The notes under the pieces are model-generated. The model was not told where the DNA came from, searched no databases, and saw only the letters and a list, made by a program, of their open reading frames with translations. Shown piece by piece: positions 1 through 7,173 of a stretch of DNA of 23,653 bases. Position numbers and translations under genes: made by a program. How positions within the stretch are numbered: the stretch's first letter is position 1; each line of letters opens with the position of its first letter. Origin of the DNA: CAZFZT01 sp964523675 (GTDB taxonomy: Bacteria > Planctomycetota > Phycisphaerae > Phycisphaerales > SM1A02); assembly GCA_964523675.1 (NCBI GenBank), contig CAZFZT010000055.1, positions 1-23,653 on the forward strand. The letters are read 5' to 3'.

Positions 1-1739
1 TGCCCGTTATCTTTGGCCTTGATGATGTTGCCCTCCTCATCGAGTTCCTGATCGGCCTGGATGGTCTTGATCTTCGCCTGTTCGTAGAGCGCATCGTAAA
101 TCTTCTTTGGGTCTTCACCTGTGATCGCGGCTGATGCCTTCGCCACTTCGCCGATGTAGCGCTCGAAAACGTTGCGCCGCTCGGCCTCCTTCTTCATGCG
201 CTGGCGGCGCCTGAGATAAATGCCCAGTTTGCGGCCGCACTCCTTCAGCGCGAGCGTCATCTCCTTTCGAATCTCGTCATAATCCGCAATGGCTTCCTTT
301 GATTCGCTTGTGAAAGGCACCCACACGCTGGCCATGTGGATCATGACAACGAGCGGGCCGACCGGCAAAGAGCCACGCGGCTGTTGCAGGCCGTAGTTGC
401 GCCAGTTCGTGTCGAGCACGGCCTTGAAACTCATGCACGCGGATTGTTGATACAAAAGCGGAACTCGGTTTGCGAAGCGAATGACGCGCGCTGTTTCTTC
501 ATTGGGAAGTTGCCCGCCGAACGCCATGCCCACTTCGATCTGAAACGGGTTGCCGCGATACACGGAGGGCGGTCGCGTGCTGGCGGTGTAAAACTCGGCC
601 TTGACCTCTTTCAGCAAACCCGCCAGGAGCGCCTTGGAGCCGATTGGCGCGAGGCAATCGGTCGGCGGCGACATGATGCTTGTGTCCTGAATCGACTTGT
701 ACAACTTCTCCGCTTCTGCGTGGCCAATGCGCGCCACGTAGGTGCGGCTCGTCATGCCGGCTTTCTCCGCGATCTCCTTTGCCTTCCCCTGGCCGACGCG
801 GCAGAAGTCGTTCTGAAGAAAGCCGCCTAAGTAAGTCGAGTCGGTGCGCTCGAGCATCTGAATCAGTGTGCCAAGTTCGATACCTTTCGGGTGCGGCTTG
901 ATTTCGCGTGGTTCTTCGGGAAGTTCTTCGACCGTACGCGGGAACTCGATCGTCTCATTCGTCGGCGTTACATAAGTAATCCGTGCGTGCGGATTGGCGA
1001 TCGCCGTCTGCTCAAGATACTCATCAATCGAGGCGCGCCCTTTCTGGTAGCGCCCTTCAATTTCGATTTCAACCTGCGTGCCATGCCCCTCGGGGAAGAG
1101 CGTGTCATCTTCAGGATGCTCGGTGTCGCTCACGGGAACTGCGCGGTTCTTCTGTGTGTCGATTTTCAGCAGAACCTCATGCGCCGGCTTGTTCTTTCCG
1201 GTCTTGGAAATGATGAGAACGGGCTTGCCGGTCGTCATCAGGCCGTACATCCCCGCTGCGGAGATGCCGATCCCTTGTTGGCCGCGCGACATCTTCAATC
1301 GGTGAAACTTGGAGCCGTAGAGAAGCTTGCCGAAGATGTTGTCGATCTGCTTACGCACGATCCCCGGCCCGTTATCACGAACGGTGATCTTGAAGCGCGT
1401 TTCACCGAGCTGCAGCACGCGCACGTAGATATCCGGCAGGTGACCGGCCTCCTCACAGGCGTCTAGCGCGTTATCCACGGCTTCCTTGACGGTGGTGAGC
1501 ATCGCCTTGCGCGGATTATCAAAGCCGAGCAAATGGCGGTTCTTGGCGAAGAACTCGCTGACCGAAATCTCGCGCTGCATCGCTGCCATCGACTCGGCGG
1601 TGGCGCGGCCCTTGGGCTTGCCGGCCTTCGTCCGGGGACGCGACTCTTGAGAGGAAGCGGCTGCACGGGTACGACTGGCCGGCTTACGTGGCTGGCTCCT
1701 TCGGGGCATTTCGTCGAGTGTGTTGAAGAGTGTCGTCAT
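1..1739 (-). CDS. top6B: DNA topoisomerase VI subunit B (3' end outside window)
   Basis: This is the ATPase subunit of type IIB topoisomerase VI, which with subunit A passes one duplex through another to relax or decatenate DNA. The reading frame is open from the ATG at 1739 to the window edge (579 codons), so the C-terminus is missing. GHKL motifs are clear: the N-box with E86, D89 and N90, VRDNGPGI at 120-127, and the G2 box GKLLYGSKFHR followed by SRGQQGIGIS at 151-160. Family-specific blocks follow: KPHPKGIELGTLIQML, FLQNDFCRVG, RFANRVPLLYQQ, NWRNYGLQQ and VPFTSES. Residues 1-60 form a basic Arg/Lys/Ala-rich extension absent from short archaeal versions. An earlier in-frame start is not needed, because ATG 1739 precedes all conserved blocks by about 65 residues; an internal Met start is possible. 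The A subunit would be expected beyond the left edge. The gene is 132 bases downstream of recJ on the same strand. Family assignment is near certain. Confidence 0.95.
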   Translation of the reverse strand, partial: MTTLFNTLDEMPRRSQPRKPASRTRAAASSQESRPRTKAGKPKGRATAESMAAMQREISVSEFFAKNRHLLGFDNPRKAMLTTVKEAVDNALDACEEAGHLPDIYVRVLQLGETRFKITVRDNGPGIVRKQIDNIFGKLLYGSKFHRLKMSRGQQGIGISAAGMYGLMTTGKPVLIISKTGKNKPAHEVLLKIDTQKNRAVPVSDTEHPEDDTLFPEGHGTQVEIEIEGRYQKGRASIDEYLEQTAIANPHARITYVTPTNETIEFPRTVEELPEEPREIKPHPKGIELGTLIQMLERTDSTYLGGFLQNDFCRVGQGKAKEIAEKAGMTSRTYVARIGHAEAEKLYKSIQDTSIMSPPTDCLAPIGSKALLAGLLKEVKAEFYTASTRPPSVYRGNPFQIEVGMAFGGQLPNEETARVIRFANRVPLLYQQSACMSFKAVLDTNWRNYGLQQPRGSLPVGPLVVMIHMASVWVPFTSESKEAIADYDEIRKEMTLALKECGRKLGIYLRRRQRMKKEAERRNVFERYIGEVAKASAAITGEDPKKIYDALYEQAKIKTIQADQELDEEGNIIKAKDNG

Positions 1740-1871
1740 GGCTTGCCGTCCGTGGCAGGTGCGCTGTCGCGCGGGTTGTGTGGGGCGCGTTCACAAAGTT
1801 TATCGCGCAAAACCGCCGGCGTCCTCGCGCTTCACGAATGCGCTCTCTCGCTCACGTGGAGCCGGCTGAGC

Positions 1872-3632
1872 TTATCGCTCACACAAACGAACATCACGAA
1901 TCTCCGCTTCGACATTGACCCGGCCGTTCCATTGGTTGATTTTCGGTTCGATCGCGAGATCGAGCTTCATTCCAGGTGCAAATTCTCCCGCAAGATGACC
2001 GCTATTCCACCACACTCCGCGAAGCCAGCGCGATCCCTCGTGTCGCAGACTGAGCGCAAGGTGCTTACCATTCGCGCCGATCTGCCTCGGAGCGTTGGCG
2101 ACAACCGCACCTCGTAGGCAAAGCGTCGGCCTGCGATTGGACCGGCCAAACGGTGAGAGCGTGAGTATCCCCCTCACGGTATTCAAGTCGAGTTCAGGTA
2201 GCGCCGCTTCGCAGTCGATTCGAAGAGCCGGCACCAATTGATCAGGCATGATCTTCTCATTCGCATGCGCGGTAAGCGAGTCGGTGAACGGCTCAAGGTT
2301 GTCGCTGTCGAGGGAAAGCCCCGCCGCCATATCATGCCCGCCGTACGTCGCCAGGTACCGGGCACATGAACTGAGGCCCTCGTGGATCGAATAGCCATCG
2401 ATGCTGCGGCCGGAGCCCTTGCACAGTTTGCCGTTGTGCTGCATCAAGATAGCCGGCCGTCCAAAGCGCTCGACGAGGCGTGAACAGACGATGCCTACGA
2501 CTCCGGGATGCCAGTCGGAGTCAGCGAGCACGACAATGCGGCATTCATCTCGAACCATGCCGCGATCCTCCGCAAGTTGGCATGCGCGTTCGAAGATCGC
2601 GCGTTCCATCCGCTGCCGCTCAGCATTGACGCGCGTGAGTTGCCTGGCAATGGCGATGGCTTCCTCTTCGGGCGCGTCCGTCAACAGTCGCACTGCATCA
2701 CGCGCGTGGCCCAACCGGCCGCATGCGTTCAATCTGGGGCCGAGTACGAAACCCACCTTCTCGCAGTCGATTGCTTCGTCAGCAAGGCCCGACGCTTCGA
2801 TCAAAGCGTTCAGGCCCACCAGCGGTGTCTGCTTGATGGTGCGCAGGCCGAACGCTGCGAGCACGCGATTCTCATCGACGAGCGGCACCACGTCGGCAAT
2901 CGTTCCCAGCGCGACGAGCGGCAGCATGTGGATGAGAGTCTTCTGAAGCGATTCGCTCACGCGCTCAGAATTGCACCACATGGTCGCAAGCCGCCATGCG
3001 AGTTTGAACGCCACGCCCGCGCCGCAGAGCTCGCCGAAGGGGTACTTCGGGCTGGTGGAGTCCGGCTCGACAAGCCGAGGATGCACGAGGAGCGCGTCGG
3101 GCAATTGGCCATCTTCATTGAAGTTGTGATGATCGGTGATGATCAGATCAAGATTGATCTCGCGTGCTGTTCGTGCGGATGCAACAGCCGTGATGCCGCA
3201 ATCGACCGAAATAACGAGGTCCGCACCATCGCTGCGAATCTGCCGGAGCGCTTCACAGTTGATGCCATAGCCCTCTTCGATTCGGTGCGGCACATAGGTG
3301 AACAGCCGCGCATCGGGCTTGATCGCCTTCACGATGTGGTAGAGGATGGCTGTCGCAGTGATCCCATCGACGTCGTAATCACCGTAAATGACGATGAGTT
3401 GATCGCGCCGGATCGCGTCGATGATCCTTCTCGCGGCCGCCTCGACGCCGGGCAGAAGCTCGGGGGGGTGAAGTTGGGAAAGTCTCGGCTCGCAGAAACG
3501 CGAGATAGCATCCGGGTCCGTCAGGCCGCGGGCGTGGAGGATGCGCTGGAGCAGCGGCCGCCCGGTCGCCGGACCGGAGCGATCCGGCTCGCTCAGCCCG
3601 TCCATGAGCCAGCGCCGCGTCAGTCCTCGCAT
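1872..3632 (-). CDS. recJ: Single-stranded-DNA-specific exonuclease RecJ
   Basis: This 5'-3' single-strand exonuclease acts in RecF-type recombination, mismatch repair and base excision repair. The protein has 586 residues, close to the family norm. DHH-superfamily motifs are in order: YGDYDVDG at 83-90 (D85, D87 and D89 bind metal), VDCGIT at 143-148, and TDHH at 166-169. The GRSIDGYSIHEGL stretch and the DHHA1 motif GGHDMAAG follow, then a C-terminal OB-fold domain. The start is supported by a TAATCT box ending six bases before the ATG. A -35-like TTGGCG lies 17 bases further up. That geometry predicts a leaderless mRNA. It is divergent from the ECF sigma gene (81 bases apart) and upstream of top6B on the same strand. 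A long open frame on the opposite strand is a composition artefact. Confidence 0.96.
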   Translation of the reverse strand: MRGLTRRWLMDGLSEPDRSGPATGRPLLQRILHARGLTDPDAISRFCEPRLSQLHPPELLPGVEAAARRIIDAIRRDQLIVIYGDYDVDGITATAILYHIVKAIKPDARLFTYVPHRIEEGYGINCEALRQIRSDGADLVISVDCGITAVASARTAREINLDLIITDHHNFNEDGQLPDALLVHPRLVEPDSTSPKYPFGELCGAGVAFKLAWRLATMWCNSERVSESLQKTLIHMLPLVALGTIADVVPLVDENRVLAAFGLRTIKQTPLVGLNALIEASGLADEAIDCEKVGFVLGPRLNACGRLGHARDAVRLLTDAPEEEAIAIARQLTRVNAERQRMERAIFERACQLAEDRGMVRDECRIVVLADSDWHPGVVGIVCSRLVERFGRPAILMQHNGKLCKGSGRSIDGYSIHEGLSSCARYLATYGGHDMAAGLSLDSDNLEPFTDSLTAHANEKIMPDQLVPALRIDCEAALPELDLNTVRGILTLSPFGRSNRRPTLCLRGAVVANAPRQIGANGKHLALSLRHEGSRWLRGVWWNSGHLAGEFAPGMKLDLAIEPKINQWNGRVNVEAEIRDVRLCER

Positions 3633-3638
3633 GGCGGC

Positions 3639-3644
3639 AGATTA
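3639..3644 (-). promoter_or_regulatory. -10-like box of recJ (leaderless)
   Basis: TAATCT on the minus strand, six bases before the recJ ATG. TTGGCG lies 17 bases upstream of it (4 of 6 matches to TTGACA). Transcription would begin at or next to the ATG. Confidence 0.45.
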
Positions 3645-3713
3645 CCCGCTTTCCCATGCCGCGCCAACGCGCCGATTTTGTGCAGGAATCGGCCGACTGC
3701 TGCGTGTTTACTT

Positions 3714-4340
3714 ATGAACATGCACGATCGAGGGTCCGTTGATGGCCGGTGGTCGAAGGAGGCGATTGAGCGCCTGTGGCGCGAGCACCGCCCGTGGGTC
3801 GCGGCCCTGCTGTACGCCCACCTGCCCGGCGGCTCTCGTAGCACGATTGATATCAACGATCTGCTTCAGGAGGTTGCCATGTCATTGGTGAAGAATGTTT
3901 ACCAACTGAATTCACCGGAGCGGATCGGCCCATGGCTGCGCACCGTCGCGATGAACATCGCCAGGGATGCCGGTCGGCGGTGCGCGGTGCGCAAGAGCAC
4001 GCGCCATGCCGGTGACGACTTGGATGAACTGACCGCGCCGCGGGCGCGCGAAATCGGCAGCGGAAGACAGGATGGGAGGGAGCGCGGTCTGCAAGCGCTT
4101 GAGATCGCCACATCGCTGCCGCCGGAGTACCGCGAACCGCTTCTGCTGAGTCTGCGCGGCCTTTCGCACAAACAGATCGCGCTGGTGTGCGAGTTACCGG
4201 TGAGCACAGTCGAAACGCGTGTGTTTCGGGCGCGGGTAATGGTGAGAAAGGAGATGGAGGCGATGGAGCGTCGTCCGCAGACAACGGAATCCAATGAAAT
4301 GCCAAGTGGCAAACGGCTGAAAGTGAGCAGTGAATCATGA
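3714..4340 (+). CDS. ECF-family RNA polymerase sigma factor
   Basis: This is a two-domain alternative sigma factor of 208 residues. Sigma region 2 spans about 16-90: the IDINDLLQEVAMSLVKN stretch gives the region 2.2 helix, and PWLRTVAMNIARDAGRR gives 2.3/2.4, the -10 recognition helix. Region 4 spans about 131-182: SLPPEYREPLLLSLRGLSHKQIA and the recognition helix LPVSTVETRVFRARV. There is no region 3 or C-terminal extension of note beyond a polar tail. The ATG at 3714 is followed in frame by another at 3720, and neither has a clear Shine-Dalgarno sequence, so the start is uncertain by two codons. Its stop overlaps the next start in an ATGA junction, typical of translational coupling of a sigma factor to its anti-sigma partner. 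The open frame extends far upstream, but that part is antisense to recJ. Confidence 0.9.
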   Translation: MNMHDRGSVDGRWSKEAIERLWREHRPWVAALLYAHLPGGSRSTIDINDLLQEVAMSLVKNVYQLNSPERIGPWLRTVAMNIARDAGRRCAVRKSTRHAGDDLDELTAPRAREIGSGRQDGRERGLQALEIATSLPPEYREPLLLSLRGLSHKQIALVCELPVSTVETRVFRARVMVRKEMEAMERRPQTTESNEMPSGKRLKVSSES

Positions 4341-4975
4341 TGAGTGAATCAAGCGTCGAGGTATTGATCGACCGAATTGTCTCGTGCGAGGAGTGCGGCG
4401 AAGAGTTTGTGCAATTTGAAACGGCGGCTGCGCGGGCGCCATCGGAATGGGAACGCCTGGCACGGGCGCTGCGCGATGAATTGCAGATGCGCGCGGCGCT
4501 GCATGATGCAATTGATGGTGGCGCAGCAGCGGAAATCGAGGCGGCATTGGAGTGGTCGCGCGAAGCCGCAAGCGGCGTTCGGTCGCGCGCGTGGTCCGGC
4601 TGGGCGGTTGCGGCTGCCGTTACTGTTGCATTGACGATCGCGCTGATCCTGCCACGTGCAGGTGAGACGCTCCCGACGCCGATGAGTAGCGGGAGCGAGA
4701 CGGCAGCGCATCTGGCTTCACTCAATGCAGATGAGGCGCTTGATCGCTATATGCAACTCGGCGAAAGGGAGGGGCGGGTTATCGAGGAACTGCCGACGGT
4801 GCTCGTGGATAGCTTTGAAGCGGACGATGGCGGCCTTGTTGTGTATTACCTTCGGCAGTTTTTGGAGCGCGAGCGCATCTCAGACGTGTATGAGTTAGCA
4901 CTGGACGAGCACGGTTCGCTCGTGCCGGTGCCGGTGAGCCGCGAAGCGCTGGTTTCCGAGCCATCCTCTCTCTGA
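4337..4975 (+). CDS. Single-pass membrane anti-sigma factor candidate
   Basis: I do not recognise a named family; the anti-sigma role is inferred from coupling to the ECF sigma gene (four-base ATGA overlap) and from architecture. The 212-residue protein has a cytosolic N-terminal part (1-88) with a CEEC pair at 17-20. A helical charged stretch follows (about 36-75), as in zinc-type anti-sigma domains, although the usual His-x3-Cys-x2-Cys pattern is not present. One transmembrane helix spans about 88-106 (WAVAAAVTVALTIALIL). The extracytoplasmic domain of about 105 residues has no signal or catalytic motif that I can name. Positives-in orientation (arginines at 82 and 84 before the helix) places the N-terminus inside. 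The next gene, a secreted PDZ protein, could signal to the outer domain. Confidence 0.7.
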   Translation: MMSESSVEVLIDRIVSCEECGEEFVQFETAAARAPSEWERLARALRDELQMRAALHDAIDGGAAAEIEAALEWSREAASGVRSRAWSGWAVAAAVTVALTIALILPRAGETLPTPMSSGSETAAHLASLNADEALDRYMQLGEREGRVIEELPTVLVDSFEADDGGLVVYYLRQFLERERISDVYELALDEHGSLVPVPVSREALVSEPSSL

Positions 4976-4996
4976 ATGTTCTGAATCCCCGTTCAT

Positions 4997-5004
4997 AGGA
5001 GATG
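4997..5004 (+). promoter_or_regulatory. Shine-Dalgarno of the PDZ gene
   Basis: AGGAG followed by ATG 8 bases later. It is one of only two clear ribosome binding sites in the window, which stands out against the many starts that have none. Confidence 0.7.
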
Positions 5005-5009
5005 TAATC

Positions 5010-6080
5010 ATGACGCTTAGACCTGTGTTCAAGACCGTCGCACTCTCATGTGCGATTGCACTCTCGGCAACGGCTGCTGCGCAGCGCGGTGGCGGTGGCG
5101 GAGCCATCGGCGGACCCACAGACGATGCTCCGGCTGCACAGGAGCGAAGAAGTGGAATGCGAGGCGGTGGCGGCCGGCCGGAAGGCGGTCTTGGCGGCGC
5201 TGTGGCAGCGTCGCGAGTTCAGATAGGCATTGCGATGGATCGCGTCAGTGATGCGCTGGCGGCACAACTGAACATCAAGCCAGAGGAAAGGATCCTTGTT
5301 GTGAGCGTGCTCGACGATGGTCCAGCGGCAAAGGCGGGATTGCGACGCTATGACATCATCACGGCTGTGGATGGCGAATCGACGGTGACGCCGCAGACCA
5401 TTCGGGAGGCGCTGCGCAACAAGGAGCCGGGCGACGAACTCACACTGCGCGTGCTGCGGAGCGGCCAGGAGCGCGAAGTCGTCATCACACTGGCAGAGGC
5501 GCCGATGCGCGTCGGCGGGCGAGGCGGATTCAGCGCTCCGGTCGCTCCCGAACAGATAAAAATCATTGAAGAGCTACGCAGCCACTGGCGGGAGTTCCGG
5601 CCTGAACTCGACGACCATCTCAAGCGCCTCCGCGAAGCGTCCGATTCCCTGCGAGAGACACTTAAGCTGGAATGGCGCGAGCATTGGGAGGACTTCGAGA
5701 TTGATGAAGAAACACGCGAACGGTTGAGCCAATGGTTTGAGCGCGCTGCGGATCGAGCGGCAGCGGCGCTCGAGCGCGCTGCGAGCTCGCTTGAAGATGT
5801 TGAGGTGGAGATCGATGTGCGTGCTCCGCGCATTGAGATCATGCGCGAGCGCTCAAATGGCCGCGGGATGGTCGTACATCCACAGGAAAACGCGGTGCGT
5901 GGTGCGGCGGAACGAGAGGTCGCGCGGATGATGCGTGAGTTCCGCGAAGGCGGCGGAGCGACCGATCGCGATTGGCATCGGCCGGCGCCTGGATTGGAGC
6001 GGCGCATGGGCGCGCTGGAGGAACGGCTTGAGCGGATGGAGCAGATGATGCGGCGGCTGCTTGAGCGCGAAGGTGAATGA
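5010..6080 (+). CDS. Secreted PDZ-domain protein with coiled coil
   Basis: The 356-residue protein has a Sec signal peptide (1-24, cleaved near ATAAA/Q) and a Gly-rich disordered linker (26-65). A PDZ domain of the HtrA/S1C type follows at about 69-162: VQIGIAMDRVSDALAAQL, then ILVVSVLDDGPAAKAGLRRYDIITAVDG, then the region around GDELTLRVLRSGQEREVVITL. The remainder is highly charged and helical: about 181-262 and 328-354 look like coiled coil. There is no serine protease domain, so it is not DegP or DegS; a binding or sensing role in the periplasm is more likely. It follows the anti-sigma candidate by 34 bases and has a good ribosome binding site. By analogy with RpoE-RseA-DegS systems, a PDZ sensor could relay envelope stress to the anti-sigma factor, but that is inference. 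Its first amphipathic segment (181-230) is rich in Glu, Arg and Trp. Confidence 0.85.
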   Translation: MTLRPVFKTVALSCAIALSATAAAQRGGGGGAIGGPTDDAPAAQERRSGMRGGGGRPEGGLGGAVAASRVQIGIAMDRVSDALAAQLNIKPEERILVVSVLDDGPAAKAGLRRYDIITAVDGESTVTPQTIREALRNKEPGDELTLRVLRSGQEREVVITLAEAPMRVGGRGGFSAPVAPEQIKIIEELRSHWREFRPELDDHLKRLREASDSLRETLKLEWREHWEDFEIDEETRERLSQWFERAADRAAAALERAASSLEDVEVEIDVRAPRIEIMRERSNGRGMVVHPQENAVRGAAEREVARMMREFREGGGATDRDWHRPAPGLERRMGALEERLERMEQMMRRLLEREGE

Positions 6081-6200
6081 TTTCACTGAGAAGGCACGCG
6101 GGCCCGAGGCGGTGCCGGGGCGCCGCTTCGCGGCTTATGCGCTTTGCTCCGGCTTGTGTGAGCGACCATGCGCATTGGCCCCGGTTGTGGTGCGATCGTC

Positions 6201-6206
6201 TATGCT
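6201..6206 (+). promoter_or_regulatory. -10-like box of the TVP38-family gene
   Basis: TATGCT, eight bases before the ATG at 6215. No convincing -35 is visible. It fits the leaderless pattern seen at seven other genes. Confidence 0.35.
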
Positions 6207-6214
6207 CATGGTCC

Positions 6215-6952
6215 ATGAATGAGCGTGCGCGAATGATTTGGCGGCGGCTGGGGCCGACCGGTTTGCTCGGTCTGCTCTGGGCGACCGCGCCGGCTGTCGC
6301 CGGCTTCGTGCTGCTTGCTTATGTCGGCGCGCTGTCAGATTTCTTCGCTGACACCGGCTCAACCGGGCCGCTCATCTATACCGCCGGCTTTGTCATCGCA
6401 GGTGGGCTGGGCGTACTGCCAACCTATGCCCAAGCGATTGTCGGCGGTTGGGTCTTTGGCTTTGCACTCGGATTCCCCGCCGCCCTCATTGGTTTCACCG
6501 GCGCCGCGGTCATCGGCTATGGGATCGCTCGAACGGTCTCCCAAGACAGGGTTGAGCAGCTCGTGCGCGAAAACGATAAGGCCCGAACGATCCGCGATGC
6601 GCTCGTTGGCGGGGGATTCCTGCGCACGACCGGAGTCGTCGCACTGCTGAGGTGCCCGCCAAACTCACCGTTCGCTCTCACGAATCTCGTCATGGCGGCG
6701 ACAGGCGTCAGATTGGCCCCCTTCCTGATTGGAACTGTGCTCGGAATGGTCCCGCGCACCGGTGTGGCTGCTTACTTTGCAGCAATCGGAGCAGCGAGCG
6801 GATCGCGCGACATACAGGAGTTCATCAAGGATGGCCCCGGGCCTTGGATTTTTGCCGGCGGCGTGATTGTCATGCTCATCGTTCTGGCGGTTCTCGGCTC
6901 AATCGCGAATAAAGCGATCGCGCGGCTGGATGCCGGAAAGCCGCTCGATTGA
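6215..6952 (+). CDS. TVP38/TMEM64 (VTT/DedA-like) membrane protein
   Basis: This 245-residue integral membrane protein belongs to the VTT-domain group; relatives act in lipid flipping or membrane homeostasis, but the substrate here is unknown. Hydrophobic segments lie near 15-38, 53-72, 76-106, 137-147, 167-190 and 210-231. The family signature is visible: RCPPNSPFALTNLVMAATGV (146-165) with the Pro-Asn pair, then PFLIGTVLGMVPRTG (169-183). The upstream GVLPTYAQAIVGGWVFG (66-82) matches the first re-entrant segment. The open frame extends to 6077, but its first 46 codons are Arg-rich and not membrane-like. ATG 6215 begins right before the first helix and has a -10-like box eight bases ahead. 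It is on the same strand as the sigma operon, 134 bases downstream. Confidence 0.85.
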   Translation: MNERARMIWRRLGPTGLLGLLWATAPAVAGFVLLAYVGALSDFFADTGSTGPLIYTAGFVIAGGLGVLPTYAQAIVGGWVFGFALGFPAALIGFTGAAVIGYGIARTVSQDRVEQLVRENDKARTIRDALVGGGFLRTTGVVALLRCPPNSPFALTNLVMAATGVRLAPFLIGTVLGMVPRTGVAAYFAAIGAASGSRDIQEFIKDGPGPWIFAGGVIVMLIVLAVLGSIANKAIARLDAGKPLD

Positions 6953-7045
6953 CCGCGAACGACACATCCGGCGAGCGCGCTGGCGGACACTGCGGCAGAC
7001 CGCTGATTTTGACGCCATGGCGTCGCCCTAAGTCGGTTGGTTCGC

Positions 7046-7051
7046 TACACT
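7046..7051 (+). promoter_or_regulatory. -10-like box of tRNA-Lys
   Basis: TACACT, with its end 11 bases before the tRNA 5' end. It is the same hexamer as that before hslV and radA. No -35 at 17 bases is obvious. Confidence 0.4.
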
Positions 7052-7062
7052 TCTGGATTCGC

Positions 7063-7135
7063 GATCGCGTAGCTCAGCCGGTAGAGCAACCGCCTTTTAA
7101 GCGGTAGGTCCTGGGTTCGATCCCCAGCGCGATCA
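7063..7135 (+). tRNA. tRNA-Lys (anticodon TTT)
   Basis: A complete 73-base cloverleaf can be drawn. The acceptor stem pairs GATCGCG (7063-7069) with CGCGATC (7128-7134) perfectly. The D arm is GCTC/GAGC. The anticodon stem ACCGC/GCGGT encloses loop CTTTTAA, with anticodon TTT at 7096-7098. The T arm CTGGG/CCCAG encloses TTCGATC. The discriminator is A at 7135. The CCA end is not encoded. The helicase gene begins 38 bases later without a terminator between them. Confidence 0.97.
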
Positions 7136-7173
7136 TTCGCGGCACTTTGGCTGCGCGGCTTGACGCCCTTTTT

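Noticed and set aside
336..1466. Plus-strand open frames across 336-830 and 891-1466
   Set aside because: They are antisense to clear topoisomerase VI B coding sequence.
2508..3713. Long plus-strand open frame antisense to recJ and in frame with the sigma factor
   Set aside because: It mirrors a well-conserved minus-strand gene; the translated product has no motifs, and the sigma domain begins only after 3714.
6109..6126. GCGGTGC/GCGCCGC hairpin after the PDZ gene as a terminator
   Set aside because: The stem has seven pairs with one wobble but no T-run follows, so it cannot be called an intrinsic terminator.
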